From Xanthomonas sp. (GTDB taxonomy: Bacteria; Pseudomonadota; Gammaproteobacteria; Xanthomonadales; Xanthomonadaceae): 64,000 nt of DNA. Both the position numbers and the translations under genes were made by a program. Positions 54,935 to 63,028 of the stretch are shown piece after piece. The DNA lies in assembly GCF_017163755.1 (NCBI RefSeq), contig NZ_JAFIWC010000003.1, positions 148,370-212,369 on the forward strand, given 5' to 3'. Below the pieces are notes generated by a model. It did no database searches and was not told where the DNA came from. It was given only the letters and a program-made list of their open reading frames with translations. Position 1 is the stretch's first letter, and each line of letters starts with the position of its first letter.

Positions 54935-56128
54935 ATGTTGGGATATCTAAGCCACACCCGCGTCCTGCGCTTCGCCGGCCTGTTCACCTGGGCCATCGTC
55001 TGCGTGCCGCTGATCTACATCCAGTTCGTGCCGGTCGAAGGCAGCGGCGCGCGCGCCAATGCCGAGGCCTGGTGGCTGTTCGCGGTGTATTTCGGCTTCG
55101 GCGCCTGCTACTTCTCGCTGACCCGCCGGCTCAGCAGCGGCAGCCACGCGCACTGGTACGAGCGCGCGCTGCTGCTGGTGCTGACGATCTGCGCGCTGGC
55201 GGTCAGCTATTTCAACGGTTCCGGGCTGGGCAGCATCCTGATGATGGTGGCGGCGGGGGTCATCCCGTGGCTGCTGCCGGTCCGCGCCGGCGTGGCCTGG
55301 CTGCTGCTGAGCCAGCTGGCGGTGCTGCCGGTGTACTACGTGATCATGGGCTTCCCGCTGTTCGAGGCGCTGATGCAGTCGCTGCTGTACGGCGGCTTCT
55401 CGATGTTCATCTTCGTCACCAGCCTGGTCGCGCGGCAGCAGACCCAGGCGCGCGAGGAGCAGCGCCAGCTCAACGCCGAGCTGCGCGCCACCCGTGCGCT
55501 GCTGGCCGAGAGCGCACGGGTCAACGAGCGCACCCGCATCTCGCGCGAGCTGCACGACCTGCTCGGCCACCACCTGACCGCGCTGAGCCTGAACCTGGAA
55601 GTGGCCGGGCACATCACCGACGGCCGCGCGCAGGAGCACGTGCGCCAGGCGCATACGCTGGCCAAGCTGCTGCTGACCGACGTGCGCGAGGCGGTCAGCC
55701 AGCTGCGCGACAGCGGCGCGATCGACCTGGCCGCGGCGCTGCGCCCGCTCACCGAGCAGGTGCCGTCGCTGCAGATCCACCTGGACGTGGACGAGCCGCT
55801 GACCGTCGAAGACCCGGAGCGCGCGCACGTATTGCTGCGCTGCACCCAGGAGATCATCACCAACACCGTGCGCCACGCCGAGGCCGGGAATCTGTGGATC
55901 CGCGTGCGCCGCGACGGCCCGCTGGTGGTGATCGAGGCGCATGATGACGGCCGCGGCTGCGAGGCGCTGTCGCCCGGCAACGGCCTGCGCGGCATGCGCG
56001 AGCGCCTGAGCCAGTACGGCGGCAGCCTCGAAATCGATGCGCCACAAGGCGCGGGCTTCCGCCTGCGCGCCTCGGTTCCCGGCGCGCCGGCGCTGCTGCC
56101 GCCCGCCGTTCCACAAGGAGTGCTGTGA
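54935..56128 (+). CDS. NarL-group (HisKA_3) sensor histidine kinase
   Basis: A 397-residue DesK-like kinase. Five or six membrane spans in residues 10-170, a coiled coil (about 172-205), then the HisKA_3 phospho-box RISRELHDLLGHHLTALSLN with the active His, and a HATPase_c domain with CTQEIITNTVRHAEAGNL and DDGRGCEALSPGNGLRGMRE. The lack of a periplasmic domain suggests it senses a membrane state. It overlaps the response-regulator ATG by 4 bp (ATGA, 56125-56128). Divergent from the GNAT-min operon. Confidence 0.9.
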   Translation: MLGYLSHTRVLRFAGLFTWAIVCVPLIYIQFVPVEGSGARANAEAWWLFAVYFGFGACYFSLTRRLSSGSHAHWYERALLLVLTICALAVSYFNGSGLGSILMMVAAGVIPWLLPVRAGVAWLLLSQLAVLPVYYVIMGFPLFEALMQSLLYGGFSMFIFVTSLVARQQTQAREEQRQLNAELRATRALLAESARVNERTRISRELHDLLGHHLTALSLNLEVAGHITDGRAQEHVRQAHTLAKLLLTDVREAVSQLRDSGAIDLAAALRPLTEQVPSLQIHLDVDEPLTVEDPERAHVLLRCTQEIITNTVRHAEAGNLWIRVRRDGPLVVIEAHDDGRGCEALSPGNGLRGMRERLSQYGGSLEIDAPQGAGFRLRASVPGAPALLPPAVPQGVL

Positions 56129-56769
56129 TGATTCGTGTTTGCCTGGTCGACGATCAAACCCTGGTGCGGCAGGGCATCCGCTCGCTGCTGGCGCTGGACG
56201 GCGGCATCGAGGTGATCGCCGAGGCCGGCGACGGCCGCCAGGCGGTGGAGCTGATTCCGCAGGTGCGGCCGGACGTGGTGCTGATGGACATGCGCATGCC
56301 GGCGATGTCCGGGCTGGAGGCGCTGCAGATGCTGTCGCGCAACGGCACCCTGCCGCCGACCATCATCCTGACCACCTTCGACGACGACCAGCTGGTGCTG
56401 GCCGGGCTCAAGGCCGGGGCCAAGGGCTACCTGCTCAAGGACGTGTCGCTGGAGCAGCTGGTCGGGGCGATCCGCACCGTGGCCGCCGGCGGCTCGCTGG
56501 TGCAGCCGGCGGTGACCCAGCGCCTGCTGTCGGGCCTGGAGCACATGCGCAACGACTTCGTCAGCCTGGACCGGCCCGATCCGCTGACCGACCGCGAGAC
56601 CGAGATCCTGCGGCTGATGGCCAGCGGCTTCTCCAACAAGGAGATCGCCAACTCGCTGGGCGTGGCCGAGGGCACGATCAAGAACCACGTGTCCAACATC
56701 CTGTCCAAGCTCGGCGTGCGCGACCGCACCCGGGCGGTGCTGAAGGCGTTCGAGCTGCAGTTGGTCTGA
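56125..56769 (+). CDS. NarL/FixJ-type response regulator (LuxR helix-turn-helix)
   Basis: A 214-residue regulator: receiver with phospho-acceptor Asp54 (VVLMDMRMPAMSGLEAL) and switch TTFDDDQ/GAKGYLLKDV, then the LuxR-type DNA-binding domain LTDRETEILRLMASGFSNKE and IANSLGVAEGTIKNHVSNIL. The last 22 codons (LSKLGVRDRTRAVLKAFELQ then LV) are repeated twice more after the stop, each with its own stop codon. Coupled to the kinase by a 4-bp overlap. Targets unknown. Confidence 0.92.
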   Translation: MMIRVCLVDDQTLVRQGIRSLLALDGGIEVIAEAGDGRQAVELIPQVRPDVVLMDMRMPAMSGLEALQMLSRNGTLPPTIILTTFDDDQLVLAGLKAGAKGYLLKDVSLEQLVGAIRTVAAGGSLVQPAVTQRLLSGLEHMRNDFVSLDRPDPLTDRETEILRLMASGFSNKEIANSLGVAEGTIKNHVSNILSKLGVRDRTRAVLKAFELQLV

Positions 56770-57130
56770 CCGGACAGGATGCCCGGCCCGGCGCAGCGCG
56801 CCGGGCGTTCGCGGGCGCGCGAGCCGGTGGCTCGCAAGCGGCGCCCGCTCACCCTGTCCAAGCTCGGCGTGCGCGACCGCACCCGGGCGGTGCTGAAGGC
56901 GTTCGAGCTGCAGTTGGTCTGACCGACAGGATGCCCGGCCCGGCGCAGCGCGCCGGGCGTTCGCGGGCGCGCGAGCCGGTGGCTCGCAAGCGGCGCCAGC
57001 TCACCCTGTCGAAACTGGGCGTGCGCGACCGCACCAGGGCGGTATTGAAGGCGTTCGAGCTGCACTGGTATTGACTGACCGGTGCCCGGCCCGGCGCCGG
57101 GCACCCGCCGGCGCGCGAGCCGATGGCGCG
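56701..57130 (+). repeat. three tandem copies of a response-regulator gene 3' end
   Basis: Units start at 56701, 56854 and 57006 (periods 153 and 152 bp). Each holds the last 22 codons of the regulator, a stop codon and a GC-rich hairpin tail. Copies 1 and 2 encode the same peptide with identical codons. Copy 3 (57006-57074) encodes LSKLGVRDRTRAVLKAFELH then WY: six base changes before the final codons are all silent (for example AAG to AAA, CGG to AGG, CTG to TTG), and only the last three residues differ. The copies after 56769 have no start and are not genes by themselves. Confidence 0.9.
56787..56805 (+). terminator. GC-rich hairpin after the response regulator gene
   Basis: Stem CCCGGCGC (56787-56794) and GCGCCGGG (56798-56805) with an AGC loop, 17 nt after the stop; GTTC follows, so the U-run is poor. 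The same hairpin returns in the second repeat unit, and a shortened form (CCCGGCGCCGGG) in the third. Confidence 0.5.
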
Positions 57131-57536
57131 GATCCCTCCTGTGGGAGCGACTTCAGTCGCGACGAACGAAGCGGCAGGCCCGCCGAGCACTGGAAAGGGT
57201 CCGAGCCGATGGCCCGGCGCTACACTGCTGCGGATGCATTGGTCTGGCCGCCCAGCCCGGCGGCACGGTCCGCGCGCAAGCGCAAACGCGTCGCCGAAGC
57301 GGGGCCGCCCGCAGCGCTGCGACCCCACTCCAGGCCTGTCCGCCGCTGCCACGGCGACAATGGTATGGTCGCCCGCAGCTCAGCGCGGCGGCGCTGTGCA
57401 CGGAGCCTTCGCGGGGAATTGGCCACTGTGCCGAATTCCGCGCCGCGATCTGCATGACCACGAGCCGCGAAGCCTGCTAGGATGGCCGCTTCGCTTCATC
57501 AACCCGGCCGTGGGATCGGCCCCGGAGACCTCCTGA
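57131..57536. other. non-coding stretch with one REP element
   Basis: About 400 bp without a supportable gene. A single REP-like element, GTGGGAGCGACTTCAGTCGC then GAC (57141-57163), is the reverse of the partner type in the 51219 array and keeps its flank GACGAACGAAGCGG. TAGGAT at about 57478 is a possible -10 for the SRPBCC gene. Confidence 0.5.
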
Positions 57537-58706
57537 ATGACCCGTATTATCGAATTCCTGATCGCGCTGGGGATCGTGGCTGGCCTGTTCGTCCTTGTTG
57601 GCCTGGTGTTGCCCTCGGAGCGTCACATGTCCGAGAGCGTCGAGACCAACCGGCGCATGACCATCGTCTATGACACGGTTAACAGCCTGCGTCGGTTCAA
57701 GGACTGGAACCCTCTGGTGCTGCGCGACCCGCGCATCCAACTGAAGCTCTCCGGCCCCGAGGCGGGCGTCGGTGCCCGCCTGGACTACACCTCGTCCGAG
57801 GGCTACATCGGCAAGGGAAGCTGGACCATCACCTCCTCCGAGCCGAACAAGCAGGTCGTCATCGCGATCGAGGACGAGACCAAGGGCCACGACAAGACCA
57901 CCTCGTTCAAGCTCGAGCCCACCGGCAAGAGCGGCCGCAACGTCAAGATCACCCAGGACTACACGGTCAAGTACGGTTGGGACCTGTTCGGTCGCTACGC
58001 CGGCCTGTATGTCAGCCGCCACGTCGGCGACGACATCAAGCTGGGCCTGTCGCGGATGACCAACGTGCTGGCCACCGTGCCGAACGTGGACTACCGCTCC
58101 GCGGAGACCCCGCTGAAGGACCTGAAGGTCGTCGACCTGCCGGCCGAGGATCTGCTGGTGGTCAACGCCGGCAACATCGATCGCGACAACGACGCCATCA
58201 AGAAGTCCATCAAGGACAACCAGGAGTGGATCAAGCGGGTGATGGACGCCAACGGCTTGGAGCCTGCCGGTCCGGTGCGCATCGTCACCACCGACTTCGG
58301 TGCCGAGAAGTACGCGTTCGACGTCGCCCAGCCGGTCCGCAAGCGTGCCGGTGGCGCGCCGAAGCCCGACGCGGCGGCGGCCAAGCCGGAAGAGAAGAAG
58401 GACGACGCGGCGGCGCCTGCCGCACCGGTCGACGCGACCCCGGTTGCCGCCAGCGGCGAGCCGATGAAGCTGACCATCCCGCAGGGCGCGCCGGTGACCT
58501 ACCTGCGTACCGAAGCGCGCCGCTCGGCGTTCGCGACCTACACCGGCCACATGGCGGGTCTGGACGCGGCACGCAACGCGGTACGTGCCTGGGCCGCCAC
58601 CAGCGGCAACGACGTGACCGACCGTCCGTTCGAGTCGTGGAAGGGCGGGGTGGACAATGCGTTCACGCCGGAAGGCAGCTACGACATCTACTGGGCGATC
58701 AAGTAA
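57537..58706 (+). CDS. membrane-anchored SRPBCC/GyrI-like protein
   Basis: A 389-residue protein with one N-terminal membrane span (IEFLIALGIVAGLFVLVGLV). The SRPBCC (START-like) domain spans about residues 35-185 (VYDTVNSLRRFKDWNPLVLR, then GKGSWTITSS), with a GyrI-like or second domain after it, interrupted by an Ala/Lys/Pro-rich linker (about 285-310). The fold binds hydrophobic ligands. It has lower GC and more Lys than its neighbours and looks well conserved. It stands alone with a strong terminator. Confidence 0.83.
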   Translation: MTRIIEFLIALGIVAGLFVLVGLVLPSERHMSESVETNRRMTIVYDTVNSLRRFKDWNPLVLRDPRIQLKLSGPEAGVGARLDYTSSEGYIGKGSWTITSSEPNKQVVIAIEDETKGHDKTTSFKLEPTGKSGRNVKITQDYTVKYGWDLFGRYAGLYVSRHVGDDIKLGLSRMTNVLATVPNVDYRSAETPLKDLKVVDLPAEDLLVVNAGNIDRDNDAIKKSIKDNQEWIKRVMDANGLEPAGPVRIVTTDFGAEKYAFDVAQPVRKRAGGAPKPDAAAAKPEEKKDDAAAPAAPVDATPVAASGEPMKLTIPQGAPVTYLRTEARRSAFATYTGHMAGLDAARNAVRAWAATSGNDVTDRPFESWKGGVDNAFTPEGSYDIYWAIK

Positions 58707-58736
58707 GTTTCGCTCCTATGGCTTGAGTGACCACGA

Positions 58737-58766
58737 AACGCGCCGCATCTTGCGGCGCGTTTTCGT
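58737..58766 (+). terminator. rho-independent terminator after the SRPBCC gene
   Basis: Eleven-bp stem AACGCGCCGCA (58737-58747) and TGCGGCGCGTT (58751-58761) with a TCT loop, then TTCGTTTT. It ends 30 nt after the stop codon; a strong intrinsic terminator. Confidence 0.9.
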
Positions 58767-58804
58767 TTTGGGCCCTGCCAAGGCAGGGCAGGGGGGATAT
58801 CCGC

Positions 58805-59176
58805 ATGCTGAATTTCGACCGCCGTTCGCGCAAGCCGTCGTGGCTGGCCTGTGCCGGCGGCATGCTGGCCGCCGTCGCGATCGGGCTGTCCGCGTACGCC
58901 TCGCACGGCGTCGCCGAGCCGCTGGCGCAATCGCATCTGCAGACCGCCGCGCTGTACGCCTTCGGCCACGGCCTGGCGCTGGCGGCGCTGGGCCGCAGCA
59001 GCGAGCGCGCGCTGGGCCGGACCGGCCTGGCGTTGTTGCTGCTGGGCACGTTGCTGTTCGCCGGCAGCCTGGCCGGCAACGCCCTGGCGCAGTGGCCGAC
59101 CCGGCTGGCCCCGGTCGGCGGGGTGACGCTGATGCTCGGCTGGGTGCTGTGGGCGCTGGATGCGCTGAGGCGCTAG
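58805..59176 (+). CDS. DUF423 family membrane protein
   Basis: A 123-residue inner-membrane protein with four spans. The line SAYASHGVAEPLAQSHLQTA is the DUF423 signature (GAxGAHG-like first loop), and GSLAGNALAQWPTRLAPVGG the second half. Start MLNFDRRSRKPS at 58805, after GGGGGATAT. Homologous to E. coli YgdD; role unknown. Four bases separate it from the glycosylase gene, so they share a transcript. Confidence 0.85.
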   Translation: MLNFDRRSRKPSWLACAGGMLAAVAIGLSAYASHGVAEPLAQSHLQTAALYAFGHGLALAALGRSSERALGRTGLALLLLGTLLFAGSLAGNALAQWPTRLAPVGGVTLMLGWVLWALDALRR

Positions 59177-59180
59177 CGCG

Positions 59181-59855
59181 ATGCCCTGGCATGCACGCGG
59201 CTTCGACACCCAGGCCGCCTACGAACACCTGAGCCGGCGCGACCGCAAGCTCGGCGCATGGATGCGCAGGATCGGGCCGATCGCGCCGCAGCCGGGCTGG
59301 CGCAAGCCGTTCGACCCGGTCGACGCACTGGCCCGGGCGATCCTGTTCCAGCAGCTCAGCGGCAAGGCCGCGGCGACCATCGTCGGCCGCGTCGAAGCGG
59401 CGATCGGCAGCGCCCGGCTGCACGCCGACACGCTGGCGCGGGTGGACGACGCCGGGCTGCGCGCCTGCGGCGTGTCCGGCAACAAGGCGCTGGCGCTGCG
59501 CGATCTGGCGCGGCGCGAGGCGGCCGGGCAGATACCCAGCCTGCGGCAGATGGCGGCGATGCACCAGGACGCGATCGTCGAGGCGCTGGTGCCGGTCCGC
59601 GGCATCGGCCGCTGGACCGTGGAAATGATGCTGATGTTCCGCCTGGGCCGGCCGGACCTGCTGCCGGTGGACGACCTGGGCGTGCGCAAGGGCGCCCAGC
59701 GCGTGGACAAGCTGGAACTGCCGCCGACCCCGAAGGAATTGCTGGCGCGCGGCGAACGCTGGGGCCCGTACCGGACCTACGCCAGCTTCTATCTGTGGCG
59801 CATCGCCGACGCCGCGGTGGCGGCCAAGACGCCGACGCCGCGCTCGCAGGAGTAG
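59181..59855 (+). CDS. DNA-3-methyladenine glycosylase II (AlkA-like, HhH-GPD)
   Basis: A 224-residue base-excision enzyme that removes alkylated purines. The helix-hairpin-helix is LVPVRGIGRWTVEMMLMFRL and the catalytic Asp follows in LLPVDDLGVRKGAQ. ILFQQLSGKAAATIVGRVEA is the conserved first helix pair. There is no N-terminal AlkA domain, as in the short yeast MAG-like branch. It is convergent with the next gene (39 bp between stops). Confidence 0.92.
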   Translation: MPWHARGFDTQAAYEHLSRRDRKLGAWMRRIGPIAPQPGWRKPFDPVDALARAILFQQLSGKAAATIVGRVEAAIGSARLHADTLARVDDAGLRACGVSGNKALALRDLARREAAGQIPSLRQMAAMHQDAIVEALVPVRGIGRWTVEMMLMFRLGRPDLLPVDDLGVRKGAQRVDKLELPPTPKELLARGERWGPYRTYASFYLWRIADAAVAAKTPTPRSQE

Positions 59856-59894
59856 GGCGGGTGGCGCCGTGGCGCCGCGAACGCCGGTCGCCGC

Positions 59895-60419
59895 TCAGGG
59901 AGGCGGCGACACCGTCTGGTCCTGCGTGGGTCGGACAGCCGCTGCAGACGGCGTCCGGAACAGCGGATCGTCGCTCAACCGCGGGCGCTGCGAGGACGGG
60001 AAGCGCCGTTCCTGTTGCAGCCAGCGGTGGTACTGGAAGGTGCCGCGCGCCGCGCTCAGGTACACCAGGATCATGATCACCCCTAGGACCGCGCCATCGA
60101 GATGGCCGGTGAACAGCAAGGCGATCCGGGCGAGGACGTAGTAGGCCAACAGCGCGCTTGCCGCCACCCGGTGCTTGCGCCATACGCCGTACGCCAGCGC
60201 CGCGATGAACATGGCCTCGACCGCGCTGGCCCAGCCGCCGACGGTGTTGCCGTTCTTGAGCGCGACCAGTCCGCCGAACAGGATGATCGCCGCTTGCAGT
60301 GCGGCCACGATCCAGCCGACCTTGATTCTGCGCAGCACATCGTCCGGTGCCTTGCCCAGCGGCGCGGCGGGGGCTGCCTGCAAGCCGGTCGCCGGTGCCG
60401 AGTAGGGGTTCTGTTCCAT
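59895..60419 (-). CDS. small four-span membrane protein
   Basis: A 174-residue protein: a cytoplasmic Pro/Ala-rich N-terminus (MEQNPYSAPATGLQAAPAAP), four membrane spans (about 36-55, 65-81, 87-103, 109-128: ending AVLGVIMILVYLSAARGTF) and a polar tail with PPP at the end. The N-terminal NPYSAP motif is common in xanthomonad membrane proteins of unknown role. AGGAAA lies about 8 nt before the ATG at 60419. No family name can be given. Confidence 0.75.
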   Translation of the reverse strand: MEQNPYSAPATGLQAAPAAPLGKAPDDVLRRIKVGWIVAALQAAIILFGGLVALKNGNTVGGWASAVEAMFIAALAYGVWRKHRVAASALLAYYVLARIALLFTGHLDGAVLGVIMILVYLSAARGTFQYHRWLQQERRFPSSQRPRLSDDPLFRTPSAAAVRPTQDQTVSPPP

Positions 60420-60609
60420 CAGCGCGATTTCCTGGAAGGGACGCCGCGATATCGGTTGCGGGCGCGCCAACTTGAGGCGCGCCGCGGCGTCTGCCGCGGA
60501 CGGCATCGCGCCTTCCTTGGTCAGGCGGGCACTGGTCCCGCCGCCGCTTGCGGAAGCGGTGCCGCGGCTTCGGGATGGGCCGCGGGCGACAGCCTCGGTC
60601 GCGGAGGCC

Positions 60610-61422
60610 TCATGCCGGCGCTTGCGCGTGCCAGCGCCAATGCCAGGGTTCGTAGACGATGCCGTGCGGGTTGTTGCGCGGGTAGCTCATCCGGTAGCCG
60701 AAGCCGGCGGCGCGCGCCTGCAGCCAGGCGAAGGCCGGCGTGCGTTCGAAGCTCTCCTCGGCCGGCGGCTCGCCCGGCGTGCCGATGTCCAGCGCGTCGC
60801 CGCTGTGGTGCTCGCTGTAGCCCGGCGCGGCATTGACGGTGAGGATCTGCGCCACGCTCAGGCCGCGCGCCAGCTTGCGTTCGAAGATGCCCAGCTGGTA
60901 GTCGTGGCTGCGATAGCCGGAGATCGCGTCCAGCACGATGCCGTCGGCCTGCGCCGCGCGGCGCAGCGCGTGCCAGGCGCGCGCTGCGCCGTCGCTGAGC
61001 CACAGCGCGCGCCGGTAGCGGTCGCGGCCGGCGTAGCGCAGCACGCCCGGTTCGGCGATCAGCGCCAGCCCGCTGCGCGCCGCGTAGCGCTCGTCCAGGC
61101 CAAGCCGGGCCAGGTTTTCGCGCAGGCCCTGCAGCGGCAAGGCCGCCGGGTCCGCGCCGCCGCCGCGGCGATGCGCGGCGTCGAACCCATCCAGCGCGTC
61201 CAGCGCCAGGCCGATGCCCGTTTCGCGCGCCAGCCTCGGCACCAGCGGCAGCAGCCCCTCGGGCAGCAACGCGGCCAGATAGCGGCCATCGCGCTTGCGC
61301 CGCAGCAGCCAGTGCGCGCGCGCCAGCGCCCGCGCGTCGGCGTTGCCGCGCGCGCGCGACAGGCCGCCGGGCCACAGTTCGATCGCAGGGGTGTTGAGCA
61401 GGAAGCGGGGCGGGGTGCGCAT
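60610..61422 (-). CDS. M15-family D,D-carboxypeptidase-like protein
   Basis: A 270-residue protein of the VanY/DacB-like zinc peptidase group: AISGYRSHDYQLGIF, the zinc site APGYSEHHSGDALDIGTPG (S-x-H-x6-D pattern) and the last ligand region EPWHWRWHAQ. About 110 residues precede the peptidase domain and show no signal peptide, which is odd for a wall enzyme; it may act on muropeptides in the cytoplasm or be exported by another route. Start ATG 61422; single gene. Confidence 0.85.
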   Translation of the reverse strand: MRTPPRFLLNTPAIELWPGGLSRARGNADARALARAHWLLRRKRDGRYLAALLPEGLLPLVPRLARETGIGLALDALDGFDAAHRRGGGADPAALPLQGLRENLARLGLDERYAARSGLALIAEPGVLRYAGRDRYRRALWLSDGAARAWHALRRAAQADGIVLDAISGYRSHDYQLGIFERKLARGLSVAQILTVNAAPGYSEHHSGDALDIGTPGEPPAEESFERTPAFAWLQARAAGFGYRMSYPRNNPHGIVYEPWHWRWHAQAPA

Positions 61423-61598
61423 GCGGCAAAGCTTAAGCGCTGCGCCCGGCGCCAGCCAGCGCGCGCGGGCGCGCCTTGTTGCGGGCGGCAGCGGCGCATT
61501 CGATCATCGCGCCGCTGCGCCAGCTGCGCAGCGATGGCGATGGGAAGGCATGGTCAGCGAACCTGGCGCATGCCGGTCCATTCGCGGCGTCGCCCGCC

Positions 61599-61778
61599 TC
61601 AGCCGCCTTTCTTGAACACCAGTAGCGTCGGCAGCAGCGGCGCGGCGCTGACCACGTTGACCAGTTCCCAGCCCTGGGCGCCGTGCTTGTCCAGCTCGGC
61701 CTGGATCAGTTCGGTGTTCAGGCCGCCGAGGAAGGTGGGCTTCACTTCGACGGTGAGGTAGTTCCAGGGTGCGGTCAT
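61599..61778 (-). CDS. DUF4177-like small protein
   Basis: A 59-residue protein ([20 protein letters not shown], then [20 protein letters not shown] and [19 protein letters not shown]). The pattern of a strand, a helix with [12 protein letters not shown], and a last strand ending FKK is the DUF4177 fold. It overlaps the stop of the preceding RHH gene by 4 bp (ATGA at 61775-61778), so it is the last gene of the SPFH operon. Role unknown. Confidence 0.82.
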   Translation of the reverse strand: MTAPWNYLTVEVKPTFLGGLNTELIQAELDKHGAQGWELVNVVSAAPLLPTLLVFKKGG

Positions 61779-61954
61779 GGCTTGGGTTCCTTTGCGTCGC
61801 CGGGCTTGGGCAGCCGGCCGGCCTTGCGCAGCGCGTCGCGCAAAACGTATTCGATCTGCGCGTTGAGACTGCGCAGTTCGTCGTCGGCCCAGCGCTGCGC
61901 CGCGGCCAGCACGTCGGCGTTGATGCGCAGCGGATAGGCCTTCTTCTCGGACAT
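61775..61954 (-). CDS. Arc-like ribbon-helix-helix protein
   Basis: A 59-residue protein: [20 protein letters not shown], then [20 protein letters not shown] and a Lys/Pro tail. Strand YPLRIN followed by two helices, with [13 protein letters not shown], is the Arc/MetJ-type RHH fold that binds palindromic DNA. It sits between the SPFH gene (43 bp upstream) and the DUF4177 gene (4-bp overlap) and may control its own operon through the palindrome at 62913. Confidence 0.87.
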   Translation of the reverse strand: MSEKKAYPLRINADVLAAAQRWADDELRSLNAQIEYVLRDALRKAGRLPKPGDAKEPKP

Positions 61955-61997
61955 CGGTTTCCTTCGGCCCGCGCGCCGGGGTGGGTGCGCGAGCGTA

Positions 61998-62882
61998 TCA
62001 GTACAGGGAACCGGCGTTGACCACCGGCTGGGTACCGCGGTCGGAGCACAGCACGGTCAGCAGGTTGCTGACCATGTGCGCCTTGCGCTCTTCGTCCAGC
62101 TGCACCACGCCGTTCTTCTGCAGCTCGGCCAGTGCCATCTCGACCATGCCCACCGCGCCGGCGACGATGCGCGTGCGCGCGGCGATCACCGCATTGGCCT
62201 GCTGGCGCTGCAGCATCGCCTGGGCGATCTCCGGCGCGTAGGCCAGGTGGCTGATGCGCGCTTCGATCACGTCCACGCCGGCCTGGGTCAGGCGTTCGTC
62301 GAGGTGGCGCTTGAGCTGTTCACTGATCTCCACGGGGTGGCTGCGCAGCGAGATCTGGCCGTCCTCGTGCTGGTCGTACGGATAGCTGGTGGCCATCGCG
62401 CGCAGCGCCGATTCGGACTGGATGTGCACGAAGCTCTCGTAGTCGTCGACGTTGTACACCGCCTCGGACGCATCGATCACCTGCCACACGATCACCGCGG
62501 CGATCTCGATCGGGCTGCCGTCCAGTTCGTTGACCTTGAGCCGGCCGCTTTCGAAGTTGCGCACGCGCTGGCTGACCTTGCGCTTGGCGTAGAAGGGGTT
62601 GTTCCAGCGCAGGCCGTTGTCCTTCACCGTGCCCACGTACTTGCCGAACAGGCTCAGCACCGCGGCCTGGTTCGGCTGCACCGTGTACAGGCCGACCAGG
62701 CTGACCAGGGAGACGGCGCCGACCAGCAGCGACAGCAGCACCAGCGGCAGCGAGGTCGGCCCGCCGGTGAGCGGGTCCTTGATGACGCCGATCACGAACA
62801 GCCACAGCGCCAGCCCGGCCAGCACCAGGACGCCGAGTAGGAACGGGATGCCGGGCAGCGAGCGGAGAGTGCGTTCTTTCAT
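61998..62882 (-). CDS. SPFH (band 7) domain membrane protein
   Basis: A 294-residue protein with two N-terminal spans (about residues 10-33 and 44-65) and an SPFH domain: [20 protein letters not shown], then [40 protein letters not shown], and a long coiled helix [20 protein letters not shown]. It is like HflK/stomatin relatives that build membrane scaffolds. First gene of the SPFH-RHH-DUF4177 operon. A palindromic operator lies 31 bp upstream. Confidence 0.9.
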   Translation of the reverse strand: MKERTLRSLPGIPFLLGVLVLAGLALWLFVIGVIKDPLTGGPTSLPLVLLSLLVGAVSLVSLVGLYTVQPNQAAVLSLFGKYVGTVKDNGLRWNNPFYAKRKVSQRVRNFESGRLKVNELDGSPIEIAAVIVWQVIDASEAVYNVDDYESFVHIQSESALRAMATSYPYDQHEDGQISLRSHPVEISEQLKRHLDERLTQAGVDVIEARISHLAYAPEIAQAMLQRQQANAVIAARTRIVAGAVGMVEMALAELQKNGVVQLDEERKAHMVSNLLTVLCSDRGTQPVVNAGSLY

Positions 62883-62912
62883 GGCGGTGGCCCCAGGGTG
62901 TGTGGGGTGGAA

Positions 62913-62929
62913 GATATCATTTTGATATC
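62913..62929. promoter_or_regulatory. perfect AT-rich palindrome upstream of the SPFH operon
   Basis: GATATCA (62913-62919), spacer TTT, TGATATC (62923-62929): a perfect 7-bp inverted repeat in an otherwise GC-rich 146-bp gap between divergent SPFH and purT genes. Its AT content and position suit an operator overlapping the SPFH promoter; the RHH protein of the operon is the obvious candidate to bind. Confidence 0.6.
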
Positions 62930-63028
62930 ATGTTGCAAGCGATGCCGGGCCGCAGCGCGTGGCGGCGGGCGTGGTGGCGAGTGCCGGCCGTTAGAATGGC
63001 CCCCCTCTTCCGCGCAGGCATCGCCGCC

